64,000 nt of DNA from NCBI RefSeq assembly GCF_003597395.2, contig NC_133774.1, forward strand, positions 32,151,368 to 32,215,367, written 5' to 3'. This DNA is from Chelonoidis abingdonii (Eukaryota; Chordata; Testudines; Testudinidae). Positions 32,936 through 45,774 of the stretch are shown here, piece by piece. The stretch's first letter is position 1; each line of letters begins with the position of its first letter. The position numbers were made by a program, and so were the translations under genes. Below the pieces are notes generated by a model. The model did no database searches. It had not been told where the DNA came from and was given only the letters and a program-made list of their open reading frames with translations.

Positions 32936-33487
32936 TCAGATGCATCTCATGTCTGAAAGTAAACTCAGACTGGATATTGAATGATAATAAATTATTCAAG
33001 CCAGGGCCCAGTCAGCAGGAAATGGGGATAGGGGAAGGAAATTGAAACTCTGTTAACGCCTAATGCCAGGCACCCATTAACTTCAAAGCAGGCACAATTC
33101 ACTTTAATACTTATTCAGGAACAAATCTCAAATTCTTTTCAAGAAAAATAAAATGACATAATTCTAGTGGATTTCAGGTTTGTTTTAGGACTTTACTGAA
33201 ATTTGGAGTTGAGTAGGCATTCAGTCAAATTGCAGCCAAATTTCTGATATTCATCTGAGTCATTTTTCAAGCCTCTTGTTTGATTTCAAGTAGGTGAACC
33301 CAGCTTTTCCCATGATATTTGTGGAGTGGCTGACTGAGCTGTGTTTTTCCAGTCTCTTATGGCAAGGCTCTAGCACAGGTCAAGGGAAGGAGGAAAGGTT
33401 ATCAAGAGGTTCCTCACTCTTTTGGTGCCTTCTACTGATACCAGATGCTGCTTCTGCCTTTTCTACTTGTGGCCAGTTTGTCCAACA
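32936..33487. other. Intergenic DNA, nothing recognised
   Basis: No gene or clear repeat in this stretch. Confidence 0.45.
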
Positions 33488-33495
33488 ATCTATGT

Positions 33496-34083
33496 CAGGG
33501 GATCTCAAACTCAATTTACCTTAGGGCCAGTGCCAGTCCTCAGATCCTCCCAGTGGCCCAATAATGTCACTAAAGATGGTGTTCAAACCACTTCCAAGCC
33601 CGTTTCCCACCCTTTTCTCTCATTCCCTTGGCCTCATGCTGTCCTGGCTAACTCTGCCTGGCAACTAGTGATGCTGCCTCCATAGCTGACTCTGCCCCGC
33701 AACTAGTGATCGTATTTCTGTCCCTCTCCCTGAGCCAATGGGAGCTGTGGAGGGGCGGCACCTGCAGCAGACAGCCGGAAGCCTGGCTGCACGGGTCTCT
33801 CTACAGGCAACAGCAGGGGTAGGGAACCGGTTGCAGGGAACTGAGCTGCCAGAGGTGAATGACACACTGCTGAGTGCAACTCCTGGGAGGGTCCCAGGAG
33901 CAGCAGAATTGAGCAATGTTGGGGGGATGGGTATGTGAAGCTCTCCTGCCCGCTCACCTCCCCCCACCCCAGCTGGCAGCCATGAGGGCTGGATGAAAGA
34001 ACTTTTTAAAAAGTTTCCATGAGGCACAGTGAGGAGGTTCTCAGGCTGCAGAAGGCCCATGGGCTGGGACTTTGAGACCTCTG
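33496..34083. mobile_element. Outer hAT-type non-autonomous element
   Basis: Left end CAGGGGATCTCAAACTCA and right end TTTGAGACCTCTG are inverted hAT-type repeats. The 8 bp left duplication ATCTATGT (33488-33495) pairs with ATCTATGG (34274-34281) once the element inserted at 34086 is removed. GC-rich interior; the overlapping open frames at 33422-34060 are shadows. Confidence 0.78.
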
Positions 34084-34085
34084 AT

Positions 34086-34267
34086 CAGGGCCAGCTTTAT
34101 GACCCATGGGGCCCAATTAGAATACTCGGCGGCAGGGCATCTGCTCCAGGTTTTCCACGGCACCGAAGGACCCCCCCCCGCCGCCGAAATGCAGCCAAAG
34201 ATCCCCGGAGCGGGGGCGCAGGGCCCGATTCTGGGGAATCGGGTGAGTCAGCTTAAAGCTGGCCCTA
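34086..34267. mobile_element. Inner hAT-type MITE, 182 bp
   Basis: Terminal inverted repeats CAGGGCCAGCTTTA and TAAAGCTGGCCCTA. The flanking duplications CCTCTGAT (34078-34085) and CCCCTGAT (34268-34275) differ at one base. It carries a CCCCCCCCGCCGCCG stretch, and no gene. It inserted across the right border of the outer element. Confidence 0.82.
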
Positions 34268-34281
34268 CCCCTGATCTATGG

Positions 34282-37260
34282 AAAATTCACAGTGGTTTGT
34301 TTAGATAAGATTCTGATGGTTTCTAGCATTTTTAGTGGTATTCCTCTATTTCGAACAGATTCTGTCTGAAAATGGTAAGGTTGTACAGGTTCAATGGAGG
34401 GCCATATTTGGCTCATGTTATGGAAATTTTGTTGCCTAGTACTAAAGTATGGCCACTTCTAGGGTGGGATGTGGCACGTAGCAAACTTTGAACAAAATTT
34501 AAAATACTTTGATCTGCTGTATAGCTTGTCTAAAATCAGAAATGTACACATAAGATAGGAAGAGAAAAATAACTTACATTGTAGTTTATTTTGCAGTGCA
34601 TTTTGCTGTTTATGCTTTCATAGCATCCAAATTCTTTTTATTCCTTTTCATTCACTACTGTTATTGCAAGCTGCTCTTCAAATGCTACCTTTCCAACAGA
34701 GACCTGAAACCAGGAGCACCTCTGTGCTCTGCTAGTACCCAAGGTAAGTTAGGAGCAGCCTGAAGGATCCCTGTGGAGGGACGTGAAGACACACTCTTCT
34801 TTCCCCATGGTCACAACCCCTGCACAGGCCATAGGGTTGCCAGAGGAGGTAGCATAGGAGCTGCTGTGGTGACTCTGTCACTTGAGAATCCTCATATCAT
34901 GAGAGATCCTTCAGTGCCAGTTTTGTTTTAGGGTTTCCAGAGCTTTTGACTGCACAGAATTTGGTTGGAACATGTTTGAGCCATATTATCTCATATTTCT
35001 ACATGTCATCTTATATGACTTCATGATACACCGTATACTACTTACGCCTTATGAACACAGATACGGGCAGAGGTTTTTTTGTCCCACAGCTTTAAGAGGA
35101 CGGGGAGGAAACATACAATACCGGAAGGCTTGATAAATATAGTTTTAATGTTGACTTTGATTCTTCCTTATTTTATCCAGCTCTTTAAAAAGAAAAAGAA
35201 GATACCTTCCAAAGGAAACGAAGACAGATCAATATCAAGACATTGGGTATTGGGTGCAATTTGATAGTCTCTCTTTACTCTTAATGGAGATATAAATATC
35301 TGTTTTAAGTAAACCCAAGATAGGCCTGGAACATATGAGTGAGTCATAGGATTTGAGCAGAAAGCATATGCTGAGATTGGGGTAAATAAAATATGTAGGG
35401 CTTGGATCTCTGCTGTCTTGCACCTTGTGTAGACATCCAAATGTGTGCAAAATAAGTATAAAATATTACTAACTCAGAATGGTAGCATTGTATATAACAC
35501 AGGTGCAAATGACTGCAATGGTGAACCAGACCTTCATCTGGAAAAACCCACAAATAAGCCATTACTATTGCATCTTAGTTTCCTGAAATGAAACTGTTGA
35601 TGTTGCATATGCAGTTAAAACAATAGATTGGATTATTTATCATTGTATTATCTTTCAAATCAGCTCCAAGGCCAAATTCTAAGTGGTGCTGTGCCCCTGA
35701 CTTCTGATAGGGTAATACGCCAAGCACCTTCTTTGAGTTCTTGAGTGCCCTCAACTTTCATTGACTTCCCCACTGAAGTCAATGGGAGTAGCGGGTGCTC
35801 AGCGTCTTTGAAAAGTTCGGATGCCTAAATATAAATGTCAGTGACTAATTTTAGGTATCCTGAGTGCTCTTCTATCCATGATACATATCTATTTGTGTCA
35901 TATCTGCTCATCTAGGGCTGACAGAATACAGTGTAATGGTACTAGCTTTAAACTTTATTTTCTTTGTTATGGGTTAAATCCTATCATCATCCAGTACTTA
36001 GGGTCAGGCCCTTATCCTATCAAAGTTAACAGAAATGTTCCATTGATTTATACGGAACAGGTCCTTAGGCAAAACTCCAGGAGATGTTCTGTACAACTCA
36101 ATAAGGACAGCAGCATTTGGCACTTAATACTATTAATTACATCCCTGCAATTTCTTCGGAGAAAATAAATGTATTGGAAATACATGGGATTCTGTTGTAG
36201 TTTTTGTTTCTGTTAGAAAGGTGTCTTTCTGGGAGCATACCTGGCATACAGTACCAGAGAGATCATTGGTTAACTCAGCCTCTTAAGGCTTGATCTAACT
36301 TCAAGTGAAGCCAACTGGCATCTGTCCAATGACATTAGTGGAAATTGGATCATGCCCTTAGGCTGGTGTTTGAAATAGCCATCTTTTCTTCCCCATAGTT
36401 TCTTCTTCTCTATTTTCTTCTATGTTTCATTTGAACATGACTGAAAAGGAAAAGATGAATGTGTGTCAATAATGTCATAATAGCATGTAGTTCCAAATTC
36501 TTCCCTTGGATGTGAACATACAGTTTCCACTGGAGTCAGGAGGAGTTGAGTACACTTTTCTGAGGGTGCACTTTGGCTGTTCACATTTTAAGTTCTCAGA
36601 ATAGCAATTACTGGGTTTGTTTGTTTTTTTTGTTTTGTTTTGTTTTGTTTTACAGAATTAAAAGGACAAATACAGCACTCCTTAGTCTTTGTTTGGGTAA
36701 CTTTCCCAGTAGGGGATTTGCTTTAGTAAGGACTGAAGGATTTGTCCCATAATCACTAGAAAAGAAGCAGCCCTTTAACTTTGTGAACCTATGGAGACGA
36801 CATCATGCTTTCATTGCATAACATTAAATAGTTTAGAATGCTGAAAGAATACTATAAGATATACTATACAAATGCTTGTGCTGTTCCCTAACAGGAAAGC
36901 TTCTGCATCCATCTGCTGTATATTTTCTGAACACTCAGTTATAATTTTTTGTTTTTACAAAAAGGACTAAATCCTGAAAACTGTTACTCATGCAGCTTCA
37001 ACAGGAAGCCTTGCCTGAGTAAGAACTTGCAAACTCAAGAGTTTGTGCCCTTAGATTACATCTAAAAATATTCTTTTTCAAACAGCTTTAATCCGATTTG
37101 TACACTTAAATAAAACGTTTCAGCATCCAACTGGAAAAGATTCACAATTTCCTTTCCAGCTGACCACTGCCATAGGAAACTTAGGAAAAAATGAAAAGCA
37201 AAATAAACATTAAAAGAAATTCCAGGCAATGACCTACAGAAGAGTTATTTTCCCTGACTG
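34282..37260. other. Gene-poor intergenic DNA
   Basis: No gene recognised. 35740-35830 (CATTGACTTCCCCACTGAAGTC, then a GGGTGCTCAGC-type block) is an old amniote repeat with a short foldback. 36290-36362 is a diverged relative. A (GTTTT)n run lies at 36616-36651. Small frames at 35168-35562 and 35878 have no support. Confidence 0.4.
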
Positions 37261-37264
37261 TTGT

Positions 37265-37344
37265 GTTTTAAATATATTTTCTTTTATCAGCTTTTTGCCT
37301 TTCAATTTCATTTGTTGTCCACTTGTACTATGGGAGTGTACTCC
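37265..37344 (-). mobile_element. CR1 fragment, part 1 (split by an LTR)
   Basis: TTTTATCAGCTTTTTGCC then TTTCAATTTCATTTGTTGTCC and TTGTACTATGGGAG are reversed CR1 3' sequence. It is cut at 37344 by the LTR and resumes at 38386. Confidence 0.65.
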
Positions 37345-38380
37345 TGTGGTAAACGTTTGTCTCAAATCTGGACTTAGAGTTCAACATCTGAGTGTTTACT
37401 GTGAACCTCCCCCAAGCTTATACCCAGCTTGGATCTTATCTCGCTGCCACCAGATAGTATTGAGGCTACTATCAGCCTGGGTTCCCCAAATTCCTTGGGG
37501 CGACCCCCCTCTCTGGCCTCCCCAACTTTCCCTGGGAGGACCCCCAAGACCCAGACCCCGGGCTCTCCCATATCTCAAACTGGAAAACCAAGTCTCCCCC
37601 TTGTCTCCTCGTGATCTGCTCCCCCGCTTCCCTCCCTGGGTGAGCTGGGCATGCAGACTAACTCCGTGAATGCTAAAACAAGGAGAGGCTATTTACCTCC
37701 CCCGAGGTAGGCATTCAAAGCTATTCCAGCTAACACACCAGAGATTCGACCCCTCCCTGTCCGTAGCAGTAACTAGAGAAAACCTCAAACACAAGAGAAC
37801 AGAGTTGATTCTTTCTCTGGCCCCGGAGCCTTCCTGCCCTGGGAACAATAGGAAATCCCACAGATGTAATGCTTCCCTCCCCTCTCTGTCTTCCCGTGAG
37901 GAGACAGATACGTGTACAGAAATATCTATCCCTTTGCAATTCACTAGGAAGAACTCCCACAGTTTTAAAAGAAACTTTATATAAAAGAAAGAAAAACAAA
38001 ACAATACATTACTGCATTAAGAGATTCAACAGGCTCTTGCTTAAGAAAAGTATGAATAACAGTTCTGATGTAAGAAGCCATTAAAACCAGATCCAGCACA
38101 GTACAAACACATATAATTACAACACCAAGCATATAACAGCCTATTGGCCTTGTTGCCTTTTATTCACACTTCGTAGGAGAATGTAGAAGGAATAGGCGTT
38201 ACAAAAGCATGTTTCCTCCATAGCCGGAGAAACAAAAGACCCAGAGTACACAATTCCCGCCCCTGACTTTTAAAAAATCCAGTTCTCTGATTGGTCCTCT
38301 GGTCAGGTGTTTGGTTCCCTTTGTTCACCCTTTACAGGTAAAAGAAAATTAACCCTTACTTTACCTATCTACTTATGACA
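37345..38380. mobile_element. Solo LTR, 1036 bp
   Basis: Starts TGTGGTAAACG and ends TACTTATGACA, i.e. TG...CA ends. Exact 5 bp duplications ACTCC flank it (37340-37344, 38381-38385). No internal region with gag or pol is present, so recombination between two LTRs is the simplest history. The reverse strand beginning TGTCATAAGTAGATAGG is probably the natural orientation, as in other turtle LTR copies I recall. Open frames at 37229-38084 on both strands are shadows. Confidence 0.75.
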
Positions 38381-38670
38381 ACTCCCAATTTACATTCTCT
38401 GAACCATTCATGCATTATTTGATGGTGCCCTTTCTTGTTTGTCTCCTTCCTCAGTGAAACTAACCTGATCATTTCAGTCTCCTTGTATGAAAGCCTGAAG
38501 ATCCTTGCTTCTAATAACTGTCACTGCCCATCCATGGGCCCCTTCTGTTTCTGCTATATCTTTTTGGAGACGAGGTGACCAGAACTGAACACTGGGTTCC
38601 AAAGAAGGGGTGTACAAATACAACTATAACAACTTTTAAGGTAATCACTGAGCACCTTCAAAAAGAAAAA
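38381..38670 (-). mobile_element. CR1 fragment, part 2
   Basis: CCCAATTTACATTCTCTGAACC, GTTTGTCTCCTTCCTCAG, GAGACGAGGTGACCAGAACTG and GAACACTGGGTTCCAAAG are reversed CR1 coding/3' sequence continuing from 37344. Confidence 0.75.
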
Positions 38671-39655
38671 AAAGAAGGGGCATTTGTAGTGTTATAGCCA
38701 GATAACCCAGAGTGAGGAGTGCTGCTGTCATTGAAGCTCAGCCTTCAGTTGTACCACAAGCTAACAGTATTCGGAATATAGGATCACTGCTCATATGGTA
38801 ACTTCTCTGGGGTAGTTGTAACTATTTTGATATCATCTTCTGTTTGTATCAAATTGTACACATCATCACGTGGTTCCTAGATGTGAACATAGACTGTCTT
38901 ATTTTTGCATTAAAATTTTTGTTTTGTTGATAGTATTGCTATAAGTTTGCAGATCAGCTGTATCTAAACAACTCTCCAGAGCATGCTGGAGAATGCAGGA
39001 TATTCTTCTATCTAGATTCTTGTATTGTGCACCCAAGTGATATCCACGTGCCTACTCTCATACTCCAGCTAGGATGTCTGACATTTACAATCCACTGCTA
39101 ATGAATTTACTCTCTTTTATGTTCTTCTGCATGTTCTTGTGTTATGCAATACGCTAAATTCAGAGCTCCTAATTTATCTCACTCTTATTTTACACACATT
39201 TATCACATTCCCTATTTGTCTCCTCTCTAAATTAAATTGTATATGGAAACCTGAATACACATTAGTGGCATTTGTGTTCAAAACACAGGAGATAGAAGTA
39301 TTTTCTACATATCAGGTCACCTTAACCTTCCAAGACTGCTTCAGTAAGCAGAGAATAAAGTAGTGATATACAGGTATGTGTATATACTTTCTTTCTTGAC
39401 AGCATTTTCTGCAGAATTACACAACTCTGGTAGAAAAAGGGGAAAGGTTTGATATTTTTAGTTGGGTACTTATTTTTCTGTCTAAAAGAACTGGTACCTG
39501 GAATCGAAAGGATAAAAACATCTGTTCCATGCAGATATTAGCTTCCTGGGATCATTCAACAATATCAAACATTTAAAGTGTTCAAATAACCCCCAATTAA
39601 GGAAGAGGTGGTAGTTTTGCTTATCAGAAGTGCTAAACAGTATGTAACCTATCCT
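38671..39655. other. Intergenic DNA, nothing recognised
   Basis: No gene or clear repeat in this stretch; the 74-codon frame at 39139 is leucine/isoleucine-rich without a family match. Confidence 0.45.
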
Positions 39656-39674
39656 GGGCTACTCTCAAAATGTA

Positions 39675-40160
39675 TATCATGTGGACAAATTGGAGAGAGT
39701 CCAGTGGAGGGCAACAAAAATGATTAGGGGGCTGGGGCACATGACTTATGAGGAGAGGCTGAGGGAATGGGGGTTATTTAGTCTGCAGAAGAGAAGAGTG
39801 AGGGGAGATCTGATAGCAGCCTTCAGCTACCTGAAGGGAGGTTCCAAAGAGGATGGAGCTAGACTGTTCTCAGTGGTACCCGATGACAGAACAAGGAGTA
39901 ATGGTCTCAAGTTGCAGTGGGGGAGGTTTAGGTTGGATATTAGGAAACACTGTTTCACTGGGAGGGTGGTGAAGCACTGGAATGGGTTACCTAGGGAGGT
40001 GATGGAGTCTCCATCCTTAGAGGTTTTTAAGGCCCGGCTTGACAAAGCCCTGGCTGGGATGATTTAGTTGGTGTTGGTCCTGCTTTGAGTAGGGGATTGG
40101 GCTAGATGACCTCCTGAGGTCTCTTCCAAACCCTAATATTCTATGATTCTATGATCTTAA
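39675..40160 (+). mobile_element. CR1 LINE 3' end
   Basis: The frame 39681-40067 encodes the ORF2 C-terminus: [20 protein letters not shown], the [19 protein letters not shown] block and [17 protein letters not shown]. The 3' UTR follows (GATTGGGCTAGATGACCTCC) and ends in the CR1 8-mer tail ATTCTATGATTCTATGATC. The frame is nearly intact, so this copy is younger than the others here. Confidence 0.93.
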
Positions 40161-40239
40161 GATAATTGCAAGGGTAATAATTTACTTTAGCTAAAAGTCT
40201 GTTGTTGGTTTTGTAGGATCTAGCAACTTATCCAATATT

Positions 40240-40390
40240 AGAATCTTTTCATTTGACGCTTGTGAGGTTGTAAACTTTTTATTGGCATAGCCTGGCCCTA
40301 GCTGCCTTCTGTGTTTGTACAGCTTCTTGCACAGCTGAGTCCTGATCCTAGTTGGGGCTTGTGGGAGCAACCATTATGTAATTGTTTAAT
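40240..40390 (+). repeat. L2/MIR-type 3' tail
   Basis: GAGGTTGTAAACTTTTTATTGG, TGTGTTTGTACAGCTTCTTGC and TCCTGATCCTAGTTGGGG follow the tail order described at 5271. Confidence 0.5.
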
Positions 40391-42040
40391 AGCAGGAATT
40401 TGGCCTAAGTAAAGATTTGCTTCCATCTTGCTGATTGCTTCCTGAGCCAAAATTTATCTGATTAAGATTGTGAATGGACAGTATCGCGATACGCTGGAGT
40501 CTTGTTTGCATCTCCCACTCTCAAGGTTAGCAAGGGTAAAGAGCCATTCCACACACTTTGAAACATTGTCCAGCAAGCCTCTATGAACAGAAAAGCAGCA
40601 TGCTCAGTCCCTAGCCTAGAAGGAATTAGTGATTTGAATCACACCACAGCAATTGAGCTTATTAATGCTTCTGAAGGCAGGCTTATCCTGCCCTTCTTTG
40701 CGGTGATAGGGTGTCTGCAGGCTGGATAGTATAGTTCAATAGACAATAAGGGATCTTTTGGATGAGAGGGACCTTCCTATTCCTGATTCTTTGAATATGT
40801 TGATTAATATTAAGTAAATAATTTTGACAATAGACACAAGGAGCATAAAAACTCATTCCTGTTTCTTCCCACTCCAGAAATGAAGTTCTCTTCTTTTCAC
40901 ATTCTTTTTTCTTCCACTCCATAGAAAAAGGTAAATATAGGGGAATGAGCTATACTGCTGTAAGCATCTTTATGTCCGTGTTCACATAATTGCTGTACTG
41001 TTATAATTATATCAGTTTCAAACCAATATAGTTAAAGCAGTTTAAAAATGTGTTTGAACAAACCCTCAGTAGTAGTGCCTTATAGGTGCCTGAAGATGCA
41101 AATAAGCTCCTAGAGAGATTTTCAGTAGTGTCTAAATAGGTTAAGCCCTTAAATTCCATTAAAATCATTGGGAATTAGGTGCCTAAACTGCATAGGCACT
41201 TTTGAAAGTTGCATTAGGTGCCTATTTTCCTCTATAAGGACACACCTTTGAAAATCTGGCCCTTCATTGTCTAGTAACCTTTAGTGAGATTTAAGTACAG
41301 TACAGATCTACTAAATGTAGTATTAAATTCTGTGCTAAGGATGAACAACGCACTAATCCTGAAATGTTCCATAGTTTCAGTTTTGTAAGCATAATGTTGC
41401 ACTAGCTATGAGATGAGCTGGCACATGACCAGAGTGGTACTGCACATTCATTAAACCAAATCAATATAATGGCAGAATTGTTGGACTTTTGCACTCCTCA
41501 AAGACATACCTACTGGGCTTTTCTGAAAATGTCATAATGTGCATGAAGAACTGTGGCCTACATAGCCCAGATTGTAGTTTTGTGGCATACTTCTGAATAC
41601 AGTCGTTCTTTCTCCATAATTTGCAGATGGCCAGAAGCTGCTAGAGCTAAAATTTAAATGTCAAAATATGAAATTGCCATTTTGCTTTCATGCTTTAAAA
41701 GATGACATGGAGGAGGGAAAGGACAGAATGAACCAAACACCTCAGTGAACAGCCTTTGAGCAAAGTAATTTAAGGTAACTATGGGGGTGGGAGTGGGGGA
41801 AGAGAGAAATCAAGATAATTTGTCTCAGATGGGAAACCATATGAAAGATTAAATCAAAAACTGAACTCAAAAGAAAAAAGAAAAAAATCTTTACAGGTCA
41901 GCCTTATATATTTCCTTATAAACACCTAACATGTTCAGAATCTTTTACAAACAATAGCTAAGTAACAGGAAATAATTATGTCCCTGTTTTGCACATAGTG
42001 AGGAAAGACACCATCAGCCAGAGGAATGGGTGGGGTACCT
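40391..42040. other. Intergenic DNA with an old palindromic repeat
   Basis: 41085-41265 is a diverged amniote repeat (TAGGTGCCTAAACTGCATAGG, then CTTTTGAAAGTTGC, CTTTGAAAATCTGGCCC). Nothing else recognised. Confidence 0.4.
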
Positions 42041-42175
42041 GGAGTCATGAGATATCAAGTTGTAATCCTTGCTCTACCACAGATTTTTTGTATTTAACTC
42101 TCCAGAAGTGGCCCATCAAAAGTCATGTCACCCCTATCCTTTTCTTTCCCCATCTGTAAAATAAAGAAAGTAACA
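42041..42175 (+). repeat. MIR SINE fragment
   Basis: GGAGTCATGAGATATCAAG, GTAATCCTTGCTCTACCAC and TTTCCCCATCTGTAAAATAA occur in the order and spacing of a MIR element. Confidence 0.75.
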
Positions 42176-44030
42176 TAGTTGGGCAAATACTGCATACCCG
42201 TTCCCAGAATAATCGTTCCAGTTTTGTAAACATATTTCCTTTGGTCCAGCTCACAGTGCTTCTCTCTTTGCTTTCTATGAGTGTTCAGAAAGCAGATTTG
42301 AAGCACAAATACTCATTTAAAGTGAATGTTAAATTGGCCTTCCACAAACATGCACAACAGAAACCTAATTATAAGTCTCAACCAGTGATGTAATGCAAAG
42401 GCAATAAATAAATAAGAAATTCTATGTATTTACATGGTCCTCATCACTGTAATATTTAAGTGTCTCTCAAGTGTTTAAAAATAGAAATAACAATCTCTCA
42501 GATCCTGATCCAATGGGCCATTGAAATCAATGCAAAGACTCATGTTGTCTTCAGTGGCCATTGGATCAGGCCCTCAGCCCACAGGAGAAATAGCTTGATT
42601 AGTTCCTATGATTTTTTGTTCGCTTATTGAATATTTTTGTCTGTGAGTGGGTATGTTCCCTCTGTGAAGCAATTAGTGCCATGATTTCTTTTTTTCTTTC
42701 TCCTGGGGGACTTTGGCAATATTTGAAGGAATGGGACTGTGACATCATATAAGGCTGAAACCTAATCTTGGTAGGAGGGGCTGTTGAGTCTTATTAGGAA
42801 GTCAAGGGAATTTTCAAATACATCCAGTGCTGTGTAATTAATATAAATGTGTTTAGCTTCTGTCTAACATAAATATGACATTTAATTTCAAAACCAGTTT
42901 TGAAGAAAGTTATTTAAAAGCATCCTTTAAAGCTGTAATTATTGTTTCCTACAGAGGATAGAGTAGTTGCTATGATATATAATGTGATTTTCAAAAGAGG
43001 AGGTGTCTTCAGAGAGAGAGAATGAACAAGTACAGCATACAAAGCAAGAGCTGAAATCTAGGATGCGATGTTGAAATCAATGAAGGAAGATTTAGAAAAG
43101 CCTGACCATATTTCTGTGGAGCTTTTACTGTTAAATTTTAATGATTTGCTACTGCTTCATAATTACTTTTCCTGTTGTCACTGAAAGTTAACTTCAAAGC
43201 TTGCTTTCTGTTGTTTAAGTCTGATGTGGATTCCTTATTAGAAACTGCTTAGACAAGGAGATGCCTTTTAAATTCAGATGCATTTCTTTCTGCCCTGTAA
43301 AAAAAAGATAGGCTTGCAGCGTGACTTTCATATCAGTACCTAATAGAAACAAAGCCCTCCCTGAGCAAGATGAGTGATTTCCCTTCAAATAAACTCCCAC
43401 GCATTTTACTAGCTTCAAGGGGGGGGGGGGGGGTGGAATCAAAAGCTAAAGTGGAATGAGATATTGCTTATTTTAGGCACTATAAAAGGAAATGGAGACC
43501 AAATTTTGTGAATAAAATCTTTGGGGCTTAGCTGTGGGTTCCTTAGTCAGTTGTTGGTCATTTTTTACTCAGTACTTGCCCACACAATCTTCCATTGCAG
43601 TTACTAGTCCAAACTGTAGTGTAAATCTGGAGTAACTACATAAAAGTCAATAGACAAGAGTTTTGCCTGAGTCAGAATTTCAGGACCTAGCTGCCTTAGT
43701 TCTAAATAGGAATGCATCATCTTCAGTGATTTTTGGCTTATGCTAGCTGGGAAGCCCCCCCACCCCAATAAAATCTGTATTTTGCCATTCACAGAAATCA
43801 TATAGACAAAATTCTGCCCTTAGACCCTGTTCAACTATCTTGAAATTCTTGGGGTTGAGAATTTAGGCAAAATTTGTCCAAAACACTTGTTTTTGTTTTG
43901 AAACTTCAAACTTACAGTAATGTGCATAAAGTCCTCGGTTATATATCAGAATACTTTATTTTGTATATTTTCTCAGAAATCATAGGTACTGCCCCTTCAT
44001 CAAGCTCCATTCCATGGCCACATCTTTACC
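42176..44030. other. Intergenic DNA with a foldback and a G-run
   Basis: 42505-42574 has near-perfect inverted arms (CCTGATCCAATGGGCCATTGA and TCAGTGGCCATTGGATCAGG). G15 lies at 43419-43433. 42815-43000 is AT-rich with TAATTA sites and could be conserved non-coding DNA, unproven. Confidence 0.4.
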
Positions 44031-44165
44031 CCTAATATGCAGTATTTACTACTGCTGCTGGGGAACATGAGGCACAGAGGTGAAGTCATGTGCCCTGGGT
44101 CACATAGTTGGTCAGTGGCAGAATCTCTTCTTTACAAAACCTGTACTTTAACCTCTGCTTCCCAC
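44031..44165 (+). repeat. MIR SINE fragment
   Basis: GGGGAACATGAGGCACAGAGG, then GGGTCACATAGTTGGTCAG and GTGGCAGAAT match the MIR core. Confidence 0.7.
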
Positions 44166-45774
44166 ACCCTGTCAGATAAAGTGCAAAGCACCAGGCCCCA
44201 TTTATTTTGTTCTCAAACATCAAACACTAATACACACTAACAAAATGTAGGGAAAGTGTTGAGGCATGTGTGTTATATACTCCTTGGAAATATTTATGCA
44301 GCAATTCAAAGTCCATGCGTTTGAATACTTTATCTGAGGAACATTACAAATGGAAGTCAATGGGACTATTTGCATGTTTGCAGGTTTAATGTACACATAA
44401 GCTATACTACTTATATCACAACATGAAGTGAGAAGGAAAGGGTTAAATGGAAGTGAATTAAAGAGGGCATTTAAAAAGTAATCAGAAGCTTTGCTGGCAT
44501 GCAGAATGCAAAAATACTATGATAACTGTAGCCAAGTCATGAAAAAATAATTTGAATAATGAGTGAAACCTGAATAAAAGAATTGGAAGAGCCACACTAT
44601 CATTTATTTATATTCAAGGAAACTAACAAATGCAGCAATTTGAATGGTTTTGGATATCAGTAGAGACAGCTGGAAGCTGTGCATATTTGACAAATCTTTT
44701 TTCTGGTAAGGATTTATCAGGTTACATGTTGGACTCTTCCTAGCGAGGTAAGTAAGAGGTTCTATACATTATGATAAAATATAATTGCACAGACGACACT
44801 GAGGCCCTTCATCTCTCCCTTCCCTGGAGGTCTTTGTCACCCTCGTCCTGTGCTGACATCAGGGAAGGAGGTAATATGATTAGGATACCCTAATGGTTTT
44901 CTCTTCAGTCTCGGGCTCCCCATATTACAAGGCTTTGGCTTTCTTTTCCTTTGTCCCATGATCTAAAGGAGAGGTTATAATTAAAATTAATGGAATAATA
45001 TTAAGAAAAAGTAAATGTAGGTTGCTAGTTCTGTGACAAGGTTTACCAGGCCCTGAGATACCTTGCTGGAGGCTTCATGATCCTACCGCACCCTGTCCCA
45101 TTAGTACAGTTCAGGGTCAAACATTTAACAAATAGAAACAAGGGCTAAATTTGCCAGATAACTGAGTTGCAACAAATAATGCGACCAACTCGAACTATAA
45201 TTGACATTTGCTCAGCTGCTTAATTTCCCATCCATTTGAACCAAGTTTGACCGTGGTGTAAGATGAAGCTTAACTTTACAATTATGGAATGCATAGTTAA
45301 ACTACCCCCTTTTGCTAAATTAGAAGGAATAAGCTTCTGATGGGAGTTTATGTGCCATGCTAACAGATTATAGAAGATTAAAAGGAAATTTTAATGAAGT
45401 GAAAAGCAGCCCTTGCAGCCTCTAAACCTCATGATTAGAGGAGCAAAAGCAAAGGGATTTAGCAGGGTTTAGCAAGATGAGGTTGATGGGGTAGGGAGAT
45501 TACTACTTGTGGTTGGAACCAGTTGTTTGTCTAACTCATGTCTCCTTAGCTAATATATATTTTAGGACTCCAATTTGTTCAGGAGCATCGAGGAGCATAG
45601 CCTGCAACAAGCATAGGCGATATAGTCTGTAGGAACAGCTTCTAAGGTCAGTTTATCAAAATGAACAAAGTGTTGAACAGGACAGCATTTATGTGTGTGT
45701 GTCATCTGCATATGCACACGTTATCTATATCTGTAATGCAAGAATACAGAAAAGTGATCTTGTTTTCATATGTT
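44166..45774. other. Intergenic DNA, nothing recognised
   Basis: No gene or clear repeat in this stretch. Confidence 0.45.

Noticed and set aside
37229..37669. 146-codon forward open frame
   Set aside because: It begins before the LTR border at 37345 and runs into it, crossing two unrelated mobile elements, so it cannot be an ancestral gene.
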